From CAZHDB01 sp964531225 (GTDB lineage: Archaea; Thermoproteota; Thermoprotei_A; Sulfolobales; Desulfurococcaceae): a DNA stretch of 53,676 nucleotides. The notes under the pieces are model-generated. The model made no database searches and had not been told where the DNA came from. It was given only the letters and a program-made list of their open reading frames with translations. A program made the translations under genes and the position numbers. The DNA is taken from contig CAZHDB010000007.1 in NCBI GenBank assembly GCA_964531225.1, forward strand, positions 1 through 53,676. The letters run 5' to 3'. Of the stretch, positions 18,223 through 26,418 are shown piece by piece. Within the stretch, counting starts at the first letter, position 1. Each line of letters begins with the position of its first letter.

Positions 18223-18627
18223 CTACCTCCTACTCGCATGCTTTCTAATAGTAGCAATACTATTGTCTGCTACGCCTCTCTCCTTTAACTCCTCAGGATT
18301 ACAGTATACCTCATTAACATTGCCTTCATCAATAACCAGTGCATTATATATAAATTTATGTCTTCCTGCAACAACGATCTCTACTAGATCTCCTTCATTA
18401 ATTCCTAAGAGCTGGGCCAACTGTTTAGATAACTTAATAGTATTTGGTGGTAATGATTCATCATACCTGACTCTAATCCTCTTTTCTTTTAACTTAATTT
18501 CTTTACGTTTAAGCTCTGATGCAGGCGGTATTATTGATAATAGCTTTGTTACATCAATTTTCTTCTTAGATGCAGGTTTATCTCCTATATTCTCACTTGC
18601 TTTCGAAATATTTTGTCCTTCAGACAT
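18223..18627 (-). CDS. Hypothetical protein with a beta-barrel-like C-terminal domain
   Basis: 134 residues. The N-terminal 40 residues are Lys/Ser-rich and likely disordered. Residues 45-110 (IRVRYDESLPPNTIKLSKQL, LLGINEGDLVEIVVAGR) resemble the barrel of AbrB/MazE or CDC48-N folds, where a 'GI.EGD.VEI' turn is common. DNA, RNA or protein binding is possible, but I cannot tell which. It lies 103 bases downstream of glyS and 10 bases before the next gene, so it pairs with that hypothetical. Confidence 0.55.
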   Translation of the reverse strand: MSEGQNISKASENIGDKPASKKKIDVTKLLSIIPPASELKRKEIKLKEKRIRVRYDESLPPNTIKLSKQLAQLLGINEGDLVEIVVAGRHKFIYNALVIDEGNVNEVYCNPEELKERGVADNSIATIRKHASRR

Positions 18628-18730
18628 AATATATTCACCAGCTATACGTTAGAGACCTTATTCTTTATCAAGTCAGATATTTGTATAGAGACTTAAAATA
18701 GTTACTTAAAGATCTTTTCAAATAGTATTT

Positions 18731-20509
18731 TCAGAGATCATATTTTCTTAAAATGGTCTTCCAATTAACCTTTTTACCCAATAATTCCATAATCCTTTCA
18801 TATAATTCCTTTAGATGTACTCTTTCTTGTTCTCGAGTGTCTCTAAACCTGATGGTTACCGTATGATCTTCAATGGACTGGTAATCAACCGTTATAGCAT
18901 ATGGTATACCCATTTCATCTGCTCTAACATACCTTCTACCTATGCTTCCTGATTCATCATATAATGCCTTGACACCTGCATCAACAAGAGCGTTGTAGAT
19001 CTTTATGGCGAGCTCCTTTATTCTCTTGTGTTCACTACTAGAACCAGTTGCCAATGGAAATACTGCAACTTTGTATGGAGCTAGTTCTATGGGAATTTTT
19101 AAAACATTCCTACCATCGGCTAAATGATGGAATGAAAATTCCAGGACACTATAGAATAGTCTTTCGAGCCCATAAGAAGGTTCTACGACGTGTGGTACGA
19201 ATTTTTCTCCATGAATTTTTATCTTTTCTTCCTTAATGGTAAAGTATTGTTTATCTAACTTATATCCATCTACATGTATGTATCCATCTCTTTCAAGCTT
19301 TTCAATGATTACTTCATTAGGTAATTTATTTAAAGCTTTAAGAATCTCTCCTACTTTCCTACCATAAGCCTCTTTTAACCTAGAAATATTGGGTATTGCC
19401 TTTACAACTCTTTTTTCGAGAGGTCTTTCATATTTTCTGAACATTGTCAAGTCTGCCTTAGAATATTTTATGTGCTGATTGAGATCATAATCTGTTCTAT
19501 AGGCAAATCCTGCTACTTCAATCCATCCAAATCTTTTAGTATATACTTCTTGGTCGAATGTTTGTTGCGCATAATGGGCTCTTTCATGTGGCAGTTTTTC
19601 TTCAAATCTAATCTTATCAGGAGGTATGCCCAATCTCTTAAGGAATTTATTTCCTATAGCCATCCAGTACCCAAGCCACGGATTAACTATCATGCCTTGA
19701 TCGAGGAATTCCTTTAATGTAGCAGTAATATGTTCCTCTATACCTTTCTCCTTCATTTCAGCAGATAAAATGTTCAATTCCTCATTAAGGAGTTCGTCTG
19801 TAAGATATTTACCAGCCTCATTCCAAGTCTTCAAAGGATCAAAGAAGAACTCTATTTCCATAATAGTGAATTCCCTAAGCCTTATAAGACCCTGTCTGGG
19901 TGAAATCTCATTTCTACCAACCTTACCGATCTGTGCAATACCTATTGGAAGCCTATCTCGGACAACGGACATTATGTTCTTAAAAGATACAAATATGCCT
20001 TGAGCGGTTTCAGGCCTTATATATGCCTGCGATCCCTTATATGGTCCTATTTCTGTCTTAAATAAGAGCAACGCCGGCTTTGGAGGAGTTAGTTCGCCAC
20101 CATCCTCTGGGCAACGTACATTATACTCCCTAATGATCTTCCATAGTTGCTCAATAGATAGCCCTTCAGCTTTAACACCTATAGTTTCCTCAAGTAAATG
20201 ATCGACTCTATACAGTCTACCGCACTTATTACACTCCGTAATAGGATCTGTAAAGTTGTCCTCGTGGCCACTAGCTTTTAATACTATTCTCGGAGTTATT
20301 ATGGGAGTTTCTATTTCGATAACAAGACCCCTCTGATCATGTATAAACATTCTTCTCCATAACTCCGTAATATTATTTTTTAGCAATGTACCCAGGGGAC
20401 CAAAGTCGTAAAAGCCTGCTACACCACCATATATTTCGTAGGATAACCAGTAAAACCCACGGTTTCTCACAAGTTTATTAAATTCCTCAAAATATTCTTC
20501 CAAGTACAC
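18731..20509 (-). CDS. glyS: Glycyl-tRNA synthetase
   Basis: 592 residues, the dimeric class II archaeal/eukaryotic form. It starts with RGFYWLSYEIYGGVAGFYDFGP split around YGG, then has a Cys-rich patch (CNKCGRLY), motif 2 (RNEISPRQGLIRLREF), motif 3 (VEPSYGLERLFYS) and a C-terminal anticodon-binding domain (KVAVFPLATG, RRYVRADEMGIPY). It charges tRNA-Gly. Complete and of normal length, with no odd features. Confidence 0.96.
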   Translation of the reverse strand: MYLEEYFEEFNKLVRNRGFYWLSYEIYGGVAGFYDFGPLGTLLKNNITELWRRMFIHDQRGLVIEIETPIITPRIVLKASGHEDNFTDPITECNKCGRLYRVDHLLEETIGVKAEGLSIEQLWKIIREYNVRCPEDGGELTPPKPALLLFKTEIGPYKGSQAYIRPETAQGIFVSFKNIMSVVRDRLPIGIAQIGKVGRNEISPRQGLIRLREFTIMEIEFFFDPLKTWNEAGKYLTDELLNEELNILSAEMKEKGIEEHITATLKEFLDQGMIVNPWLGYWMAIGNKFLKRLGIPPDKIRFEEKLPHERAHYAQQTFDQEVYTKRFGWIEVAGFAYRTDYDLNQHIKYSKADLTMFRKYERPLEKRVVKAIPNISRLKEAYGRKVGEILKALNKLPNEVIIEKLERDGYIHVDGYKLDKQYFTIKEEKIKIHGEKFVPHVVEPSYGLERLFYSVLEFSFHHLADGRNVLKIPIELAPYKVAVFPLATGSSSEHKRIKELAIKIYNALVDAGVKALYDESGSIGRRYVRADEMGIPYAITVDYQSIEDHTVTIRFRDTREQERVHLKELYERIMELLGKKVNWKTILRKYDL

Positions 20510-20623
20510 CTATCCCTCCTATTATACTTCAACCTCCTAAAATACCGGGTGTTCCCATATATCGTTTTTTACTCCGCATACTATTAAGAAGTAGTATTAG
20601 CAAAAGAATATAGGGTATATACT

Positions 20624-21535
20624 ATGGTTACTTGGAGGCACTTACTTAGCGAGACAATAGCTTTTGGTTGCTCCAGAAATAGTGAATCTCCAATAAATAT
20701 CATCGGTATACCATTAGACAATACAGCATCCTATGTACCTGGAACGAGACTTGCGCCTGCTACTATAAGAGATGCCTCATGTAATATAGAGCTTAACTCT
20801 ATATATACTGGTAAAGATCTTGATAAGATAGGTTTTAATGATGTTGGCGATGTAGTTGTAGTGCCTGGAGACAATATCGGATCTCTAGAAAGAGTGGCCA
20901 AAGTTGTGCACGGAGTTATACATGAATATCCACATAATATACTAGTTGCTATAGGAGGAGAACATACCCTAACATATGGCATTATTAAAGGTTTACTTAA
21001 AAAATATAGTAGTATTGGGTACATAGTATTTGATGCCCACTTAGATCTTAGAAAGGAATATATGGGTTATAAATACAGTCATGCATCAACACAGTATATA
21101 ATATATGAGGAGATGGGAATCAAGCCGATAATTATAGGTTCACGTGCATGGTGCTCTGAAGAACTTGATTATGCATTGAATAAAGAAATAAAATTTTATA
21201 CTCCAAATAAATTGGAAGATATAGATCGTATTATACGAGATGTCGCTAACGAATTAAATAATAAATCACATATCTATATATCAATAGATCTAGATGTAAT
21301 AGACCCCTCACATGCTCCTGGAGTATCTAATCCAGAACCTCTCGGCTTATCACCAGTAAAACTATTGAATATACTTCATAGGATTATAAAACACCTAAGA
21401 GATAAATCTTTCATAGGATTTGATCTGGTTGAAGCTAATCCCTTATTTGATAGAAGTAGGATTACAAGTATTTTAGCTGCCAAGATTATTGTTGAATTGT
21501 CTGCCATGTTATTAGAATTTAATAAGGGAAAATAA
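20624..21535 (+). CDS. speB: Agmatinase/arginase-family ureohydrolase
   Basis: 303 residues. The manganese ligands are all present in order: GGEHTLTYG, FDAHLDLR, and SIDLDVIDPSHAPG. The family hydrolyses agmatine to putrescine and urea (or arginine to ornithine). In archaea that make polyamines from arginine the agmatinase call is the usual one. The stop codon abuts that of convergent rpoP with no gap. Start ATG at 20624. Confidence 0.88.
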   Translation: MVTWRHLLSETIAFGCSRNSESPINIIGIPLDNTASYVPGTRLAPATIRDASCNIELNSIYTGKDLDKIGFNDVGDVVVVPGDNIGSLERVAKVVHGVIHEYPHNILVAIGGEHTLTYGIIKGLLKKYSSIGYIVFDAHLDLRKEYMGYKYSHASTQYIIYEEMGIKPIIIGSRAWCSEELDYALNKEIKFYTPNKLEDIDRIIRDVANELNNKSHIYISIDLDVIDPSHAPGVSNPEPLGLSPVKLLNILHRIIKHLRDKSFIGFDLVEANPLFDRSRITSILAAKIIVELSAMLLEFNKGK

Positions 21536-21679
21536 TTATATTGCCTTTACTGTTCTAAATCTGCGAGCAATCTTATAGATCATTTTATACCCGCATCTAG
21601 GGCATCTAATGCCTGGCAGTAAGCCTAGTTTTTCTTCAGTAAATACTTCTCCACAATTAGGGCATTGGTAGTATGGCAT
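21536..21679 (-). CDS. rpoP: DNA-directed RNA polymerase subunit P (Rpb12-like)
   Basis: A 47-codon gene too short for ordinary ORF lists. The protein starts MPYYQCPNCGEVF, has LPGIRCPRCGYKMIYK and ends FRTVKAI. The two CxxC knuckles (C6/C9 and C26/C29), the LPG.RCP.CGY core and the VKAI end are the archaeal RpoP signature. It bridges large polymerase subunits through one zinc. A purine-rich GGGAGAG lies a few bases before the ATG. It is divergent from the SUI1 gene and tail-to-tail with speB. Confidence 0.93.
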   Translation of the reverse strand: MPYYQCPNCGEVFTEEKLGLLPGIRCPRCGYKMIYKIARRFRTVKAI

Positions 21680-21808
21680 ACTATCTCTCCCAGTACATTA
21701 AGTTTCTAGTGTAGGATATAGTATTAACTTTTATAAGGGTTACTATATTATTAGTAATGCAGATAATATCCAGAAGTTAGGTAAAAATACTGTCTAGGAG
21801 CAAGGGAT

Positions 21809-22123
21809 ATGGTATCTGATCTCTCGTCTCTATGTGGTGGATTACCTCCAGAACTATGTGAACAACTTATTAGAGAACAACAATTTATCAAGATAAGACT
21901 AGATCGACGTCGATTCGGTAAAGAAGTTACTATTATTGAGGGCTTAACAGGAAGTAACACCGAACTAAAGGAGCTCGCTTCTAGGCTTAAATCGAAATTA
22001 GCCACTGGAGGCACAGTTAAGGAAGGTCGTATAGAGCTTCAGGGAGATCATAGACATCGCGTTAAACAGATACTTATCGACGAACTCGGTTATCCACCAG
22101 AGAACATAGTAATTATAGACTAA
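21809..22123 (+). CDS. SUI1/eIF1-family translation initiation factor
   Basis: 104 residues. The C-terminal SUI1 fold is clear: KEVTIIEGLTG, LKELASRLKSKLATGGTVK, IELQGDHRHRVKQIL. It acts at the small ribosomal subunit in start-codon selection. The N-terminal 25 residues (CGGLPPELCEQL) match the archaeal form, which has a short Cys-containing extension. ATG at 21809. The next gene, tfb, is convergent after 67 bases. Confidence 0.93.
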   Translation: MVSDLSSLCGGLPPELCEQLIREQQFIKIRLDRRRFGKEVTIIEGLTGSNTELKELASRLKSKLATGGTVKEGRIELQGDHRHRVKQILIDELGYPPENIVIID

Positions 22124-22190
22124 TTTCAGCTCTGCAATATTTAAAACAAAATATTTTTTATTATCTGGATAAGGTTGGATTAAAATAATT

Positions 22191-23105
22191 TTATTGTGGA
22201 GGCAAATTAACGTCTAATTCGCGAGCAAGTTCTTTATAACGATTACGTACAGTAACCTCTGTAACACCAGCTATTTGTGCAATCTCCTTCTGAGTTCTAC
22301 GTTCATCGCATAGAAGAGCAGCTATATAGACAGCAGCTGCAGCTAAACCAGCTGGATCCTTACCGGCAGTAATCCCTTTTTCACGAGCCATGTGAAGTAT
22401 TTCAGCAGCCTTCCTCATAACGCTACCACTAAGGCCTAGGGAACGAGCTATACGTGGTACAAAATCTATAGGATCACTTGTTGGTACACGTATGTCGAGC
22501 TCCTTTAGCAATAACCTATAGCACCTAGCAATATCCTTACGATTACTCTTTGTGAATCTAGCTATTTCATCAAGTGTACGTGGTACCTTGAGCTCACGGC
22601 ACGCAGCATATACTGCTGCAGCAACAACACTCTCAATACTCCTACCTCTTACAAGACCTTTTTCAACTGCTTCACGATAGATACGGGCTGCTTCCTCTCT
22701 CACCTTCCTAGGAAGATCCAGTTGATCAGATAATTTATCAAGTTCATTCATAGCCTGGGCAAGGTTTCTCTCAATGCTACTCTGTATGCGGCTACGTGTC
22801 TGCCAACGACGAAGTCTCTGCATCTCAAGCCGGCGTCTAAATTCTAGGCGTTTACCAGTAGCATCACGATCACGCCAGTCAATTATAGTGGCTAATCCAC
22901 GATCATGAACTGTAGATGTTAATGGGCCTCCGGTACGGCTTCTCCTCTCACGTTCCTCGGGAGTAAATGCTCTCCATTCAGGATGTTCATCAATAATACG
23001 TTCCTCTATAACTTCACCAGTAAGTGTACATATATATTCTCCACGCTCCGGATCAAATACTATCTTGTCTGGAGGGCATTCTGTATGTGATTCCTTTTCA
23101 TTCAT
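22191..23105 (-). CDS. tfb: Transcription initiation factor B with a half-empty zinc ribbon
   Basis: About 304 residues. An N-terminal ribbon-like segment, a B-finger/linker (ARG-rich TPEERERRSRTGGP) and two cyclin repeats (LDLPRKVREEAARIYREA; the second ends with IAQIAGVTEVTVRNR) make this a complete TFB. It recruits RNA polymerase to TBP-bound promoters. The ribbon keeps only one Cys of each pair: CPPD and CTLT in place of CxxC. The TATA box at 23127-23134 places transcription start near 23105, the third in-frame ATG/GTG, so I give that leaderless start. ATG at 23111 and GTG at 23120 are alternatives. Confidence 0.95.
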   Translation of the reverse strand: MNEKESHTECPPDKIVFDPERGEYICTLTGEVIEERIIDEHPEWRAFTPEERERRSRTGGPLTSTVHDRGLATIIDWRDRDATGKRLEFRRRLEMQRLRRWQTRSRIQSSIERNLAQAMNELDKLSDQLDLPRKVREEAARIYREAVEKGLVRGRSIESVVAAAVYAACRELKVPRTLDEIARFTKSNRKDIARCYRLLLKELDIRVPTSDPIDFVPRIARSLGLSGSVMRKAAEILHMAREKGITAGKDPAGLAAAAVYIAALLCDERRTQKEIAQIAGVTEVTVRNRYKELARELDVNLPPQ

Positions 23106-23126
23106 AACCATAGCAGACACCCGTAA

Positions 23127-23134
23127 TTTTTATA
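23127..23134 (-). promoter_or_regulatory. TATA box of tfb
   Basis: TTATAAAA on the - strand. Its centre is about 26 bases before the ATG at 23105, consistent with leaderless transcription. Confidence 0.5.
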
Positions 23135-23253
23135 ATGCATCAGTACCAAATTGTATAATTATCGCTTATAAAGTTTTCCATAAAAAATATATTTTAGTGT
23201 TGCATAGAAAAATAGGAAATAAATATAAATTCTTTAGATATCATAGTGAGAAA

Positions 23254-23262
23254 AATTATAAA
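23254..23262 (+). promoter_or_regulatory. TATA box of tRNA-Gln
   Basis: An AATTATAAA-type box about 37 bases before the first tRNA base. It predicts a short leader of roughly 10-12 bases. Confidence 0.5.
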
Positions 23263-23295
23263 CACCTAGTTAGACTAAAATCAAATAGGTTAGAT

Positions 23296-23390
23296 AGCCG
23301 GGTCGTCTAGCGGCCAAGGATGCGGGGCTTTGGACCTAAAAAGGGCGAGGATACCCCGTGACCGGGGTTCGAATCCCCGCCCGGCTACCA
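23296..23390 (+). tRNA. tRNA-Gln (anticodon TTG) with a 19-base intron and encoded CCA
   Basis: Acceptor arms AGCCGGG and CCCGGCT pair fully; the T arm CGGGG-TTCGAAT-CCCCG and the anticodon stem CGGGG/CCCCG are intact. Anticodon TTG is at 23330-23332. The intron lies after position 37, 23334-23352. A bulge-helix-bulge can form from TTTG of the loop with CGAG in the intron, leaving GAT as the 3' bulge. The CCA end is encoded (23388-23390), unlike the other two tRNAs here. Confidence 0.95.
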
Positions 23391-23492
23391 ATTCCTTTCA
23401 CATAAAGTCTTTTTAATGAGCAACTTAATCGGCTTATCCCAAACTATAAAGTACTGTTAAAAACTCTATTTATTAAGGGAATGTGCTAGGAA

Positions 23493-24863
23493 ATGATCGG
23501 GATAATCGTTAGGAGTAAAAGAGATGCAGATGCTATTAAAGCCATGATTCGAACATTCTATTATGACTGGGATTTAAAAATATATACATTACATGGATCT
23601 AGAAATATAGATAAAGCATTAAGTGAGTTAGAAAAAATACTTTCTGAAAAAATGTTTTATACAATTCTTCTAGGTAGAGAAGATACTAAGCTGGCTAATG
23701 AATTGGAGAAATCCCTGCCTCCAAATGTTGTAGTACATATAGTGCCTAGAGCACGTATTAGAAATACACGTTTAGAACATTTAGCTAATGAATTCAATAT
23801 TGCTCGGAGCAAGTTTAGATTATTAATTAAATGGTCTGAAGAGAATCATATTTACATGTTTAATAGATCTCGTGGAATAGAACTTGAAAACTATGAATAC
23901 AACCCCGCATACGACATATTCTTTGGATTAGGTGACAAGACATATGAGGTACTTAGTAACTTTCTAGGGCGGAAATTATGTAAAAACCCATTATTGATAC
24001 GTAGATTTAGTGGAGAACACTATGTATATTGTGGAAAAGATCTTGTAGGCATACTTAACGTCCCTGACGAAGGATTTAGGCCTTATGGAAAGTTATTGAA
24101 AAAATCTCCTATCGAAGAGATAAATATTAACAAACTACTTAGACTAAATGCTTATACTTTGAATACCTTCGAAAAAATATCAATAGAATTTCTAAAGAAT
24201 TACAGAGACTGGGCCGATACAATTATAGTGCCTTGGAGTGGGGGCAAAGATAGTACTACAGTCCTTATTTTAGCATTAAATGCTTTCCCTAAAGAGAAGA
24301 TCCATGTAGTTAATGTTGATACGGGCGTAGAATTTCCATGGACCATAGAATATATTGATAAAGTATCTAGGCAATTAGGAATTACTGTTTATAAAGTATA
24401 TGCAGGCATTGACAGAACTATATTGGCTGATGGAAACCCTATGCCTAGACATGATAATAGATGGTGCACTGGGTTAAAGATCCAGGCAGTTGAAAAAGCT
24501 ATTAAAGAACTAGCCCAGGGAAATACACTAGTAATTACAGGCGATCGTGATGCAGAGTCAAGGCCTAGAAGTATGCGGTCACCATGTAGAGATACAGATT
24601 CAAACATTAAGACCGTATCACCAATAAAATTGTGGAGTACAGCACATACCCAACTATATTTAATGAAGAAGAACATACCATTAAATCCATTATACTTGTA
24701 TGGTTTTTACCGTATAGGATGCTACATATGTCCAGCTCTAAGAAGTATAGAGAAGTACATACTTCTAAACAGTAGGGATCTAGTAGAGGTATTAGAGAGA
24801 TATGAGTTATTTAGGAAATTTATTAAGATAAGTAAGAAATTGAGCGGGCCCGCCGGGATTTGA
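23493..24863 (+). CDS. PAPS reductase-like PP-loop ATPase with extra N-terminal domain
   Basis: 456 residues. The C-terminal half is a PP-loop (N-type ATP pyrophosphatase) domain: PWSGGKDST (K252), VNVDTGVEFP, RWCTGLK, and YRIGCYICPA. The cysteines in RWC and CYIC could hold an Fe-S cluster, as in related sulfur-transfer or reductase enzymes. The first 230 residues are not familiar. True PAPS reduction is not proven, and a tRNA- or sulfur-modification role is as likely. The last codons and the TGA stop lie inside the oppositely oriented tRNA-Arg (19-base overlap). Confidence 0.8.
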   Translation: MIGIIVRSKRDADAIKAMIRTFYYDWDLKIYTLHGSRNIDKALSELEKILSEKMFYTILLGREDTKLANELEKSLPPNVVVHIVPRARIRNTRLEHLANEFNIARSKFRLLIKWSEENHIYMFNRSRGIELENYEYNPAYDIFFGLGDKTYEVLSNFLGRKLCKNPLLIRRFSGEHYVYCGKDLVGILNVPDEGFRPYGKLLKKSPIEEININKLLRLNAYTLNTFEKISIEFLKNYRDWADTIIVPWSGGKDSTTVLILALNAFPKEKIHVVNVDTGVEFPWTIEYIDKVSRQLGITVYKVYAGIDRTILADGNPMPRHDNRWCTGLKIQAVEKAIKELAQGNTLVITGDRDAESRPRSMRSPCRDTDSNIKTVSPIKLWSTAHTQLYLMKKNIPLNPLYLYGFYRIGCYICPALRSIEKYILLNSRDLVEVLERYELFRKFIKISKKLSGPAGI

Positions 24864-24941
24864 ACCCGGGACCTCTGGCTATCTACGAACCCTTTTTGGG
24901 CACCGCAGGCCAGCGCCCTATCCAGGCTAGGCTACGGGCCC
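24845..24941 (-). tRNA. tRNA-Arg (anticodon GCG) with a 22-base intron
   Basis: Acceptor GGGCCCG/CGGGCCC and T arm CCGGG-TTCAAAT-CCCGG pair fully; the anticodon stem is CTGGC/GCCAG. The anticodon GCG (complement of 24904-24906) reads CGC and CGU. The intron 24881-24902 follows position 37. TGCG of the loop can pair with CGTA in the intron, leaving GAT as 3' bulge, the same geometry as tRNA-Gln. CCA is not encoded. A TATA box lies upstream at about 24972-24980. Confidence 0.94.
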
Positions 24942-24971
24942 ATCTACTAGTTTTGTGAATGTTTTACAGTG

Positions 24972-24980
24972 TTATATATT
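24972..24980 (-). promoter_or_regulatory. TATA box of tRNA-Arg
   Basis: AATATATAA on the - strand, about 32-39 bases before the tRNA 5' end. It lies directly after the stop codon of the endonuclease V gene, so the tRNA is likely transcribed on its own. Confidence 0.5.
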
Positions 24981-25628
24981 TCATTTCTTCTTCCTAGTTA
25001 TTCTTTTTGTAATCTGATCAGCTATTGCTGTTGGTATTGGTAGCTTATATTTTGGATCAAGAAGTGACTTGGTTATTTCTAGAGCACTCTCTAAAGTGAT
25101 CTTGTAGCCTATGCTTACATATAGTTCATGTCCCTTATGTATTATTATGGCTCCAGCCCTTAGGCCATGTACATATAAGTATTTCATTCCATTTTCGACT
25201 CTTATCTCACCGTATAGTTTCTTCTTAGCAATCCCTATAGTTGGCTTATCTAGTACTAGTCCTAGATGTGTTGCTATGCCTAGTGCTCTTGGATGCGTTA
25301 GTCCATGTCCATCAACGAGAATTATATCTGGTTCTCTGGGAAGCTTCAGTAATGCAGATATATATGATGGGGCTTCTCTAAAAGCTAGTAATCCGGGTAT
25401 GTAGGGTATTGGTGGTTTTTTGTGAATGACGCTGTATGTTAATAGCCTCTTAGTCCTATAGTCTATGAGGGCTGCAACACCATAGATCTCTCCTGATCTA
25501 TAGCCCGCATCAACTCCTGCAACAGTTTCTATACTAGCAGGATTTATTGGCTTGAAACTATCTATTTCGCCCAATACCTTTTCAGCAAGCTTCTTCTGAA
25601 GAGCTATGGCCCTCCTAATATCAACCAA
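24981..25628 (-). CDS. nfi: Endonuclease V
   Basis: 215 residues. The metal-binding and catalytic residues are in place: VAGVDAGY, FREAPSY and VDGHGLTHPR, followed by GIAKKKLYGE. The enzyme nicks DNA (or RNA) near deaminated adenine (inosine), a frequent lesion at high temperature. The TTG start has GAGGTAG 6 bases upstream. It follows the proteasome-beta-like gene by 5 bases and is probably co-transcribed with it. Confidence 0.94.
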   Translation of the reverse strand: MVDIRRAIALQKKLAEKVLGEIDSFKPINPASIETVAGVDAGYRSGEIYGVAALIDYRTKRLLTYSVIHKKPPIPYIPGLLAFREAPSYISALLKLPREPDIILVDGHGLTHPRALGIATHLGLVLDKPTIGIAKKKLYGEIRVENGMKYLYVHGLRAGAIIIHKGHELYVSIGYKITLESALEITKSLLDPKYKLPIPTAIADQITKRITRKKK

Positions 25629-25633
25629 TTAAT

Positions 25634-26227
25634 CTACCTCTTCAACAAGATCTCCTCAAACTTGTAGCCATCCTTCGTTATAACTAGTATATCTACTCCA
25701 TCACCTGATACGGCATCACGTTCAATAGCTTCTAGTATAGCCTTCTTGGCAAGCTCCTTAGCTCCTTCAACATCTATATCCTCATGGTAACTAGTCTCTA
25801 TAATGCCTATAGCTATTGGGCCTCCACTACCAGCTACACTATACTTATCTTCTATCAAGCTACCGACAGGATCCAATACATAAATTTGAGAGCCTCTCTC
25901 ATCGACTCCTCCAACAATCGATTCTACATAGAATGGTATGATCTTATATGAGAAGAGTAGGTTTGAATAATATTTGGCAAGCGATCTGACACTTATTTCC
26001 CTGCCTATTTCTATCTCGTAATACTGGGCTTGTATTTTCAATAACTTAACTAGCCTCTCAATATCACCATGTAGACCAGCAAAGCCTATCCCTATATGGT
26101 TTGTTATAGGATATACTTTACGTACTTTCTTACTTAGTACAAAACCATTATATGATAATCTCTTTTCACTAGCCAGTACTACCCCTTCTTTAGCCTTAAT
26201 ACCTACTATAGTTCCTCCATTTACCAA
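25634..26227 (-). CDS. psmB: Proteasome beta subunit, probably catalytically inactive
   Basis: 197 residues with the 20S beta fold (VGIKAKEGVVLASEKR, IGIGFAGLHGDIERLVK, GSGGPIAIGIIE). Aligning VGI and the D-K-R box with active subunits puts Gly5 where Thr1 should be and Glu21 in place of Asp17; the Lys33 equivalent (Lys37) is kept. There is almost no propeptide, and TTG is the only start. This fits the inactive beta type known in Crenarchaeota that partners an active beta, here probably the gene at 32659-33303. If Thr6 were exposed after a one-residue shift it could be active, but the spacing argues against it. Confidence 0.88.
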   Translation of the reverse strand: MVNGGTIVGIKAKEGVVLASEKRLSYNGFVLSKKVRKVYPITNHIGIGFAGLHGDIERLVKLLKIQAQYYEIEIGREISVRSLAKYYSNLLFSYKIIPFYVESIVGGVDERGSQIYVLDPVGSLIEDKYSVAGSGGPIAIGIIETSYHEDIDVEGAKELAKKAILEAIERDAVSGDGVDILVITKDGYKFEEILLKR

Positions 26228-26418
26228 AGCCTTCTACACCCGGTTAATTTACTCAAACTACTGATACTACATTACTGGATTAAAACGGTATCCTTCTCTA
26301 AATACTAGATCATGAGGGTAGGCAATACTTTCGGTTAACTCCTCCACTCTCGCTAGTAAATGTGAAGCTTTAGCGAATATCAAATCCTATTGGACTATTT
26401 AGGTATAGGGATGCAGAG

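Noticed and set aside
23493..24863. Calling the PP-loop gene cysH (PAPS reductase) outright
   Set aside because: The N-terminal 230 residues are unfamiliar and no sulfate-assimilation genes lie nearby; the PP-loop family has many other reactions.
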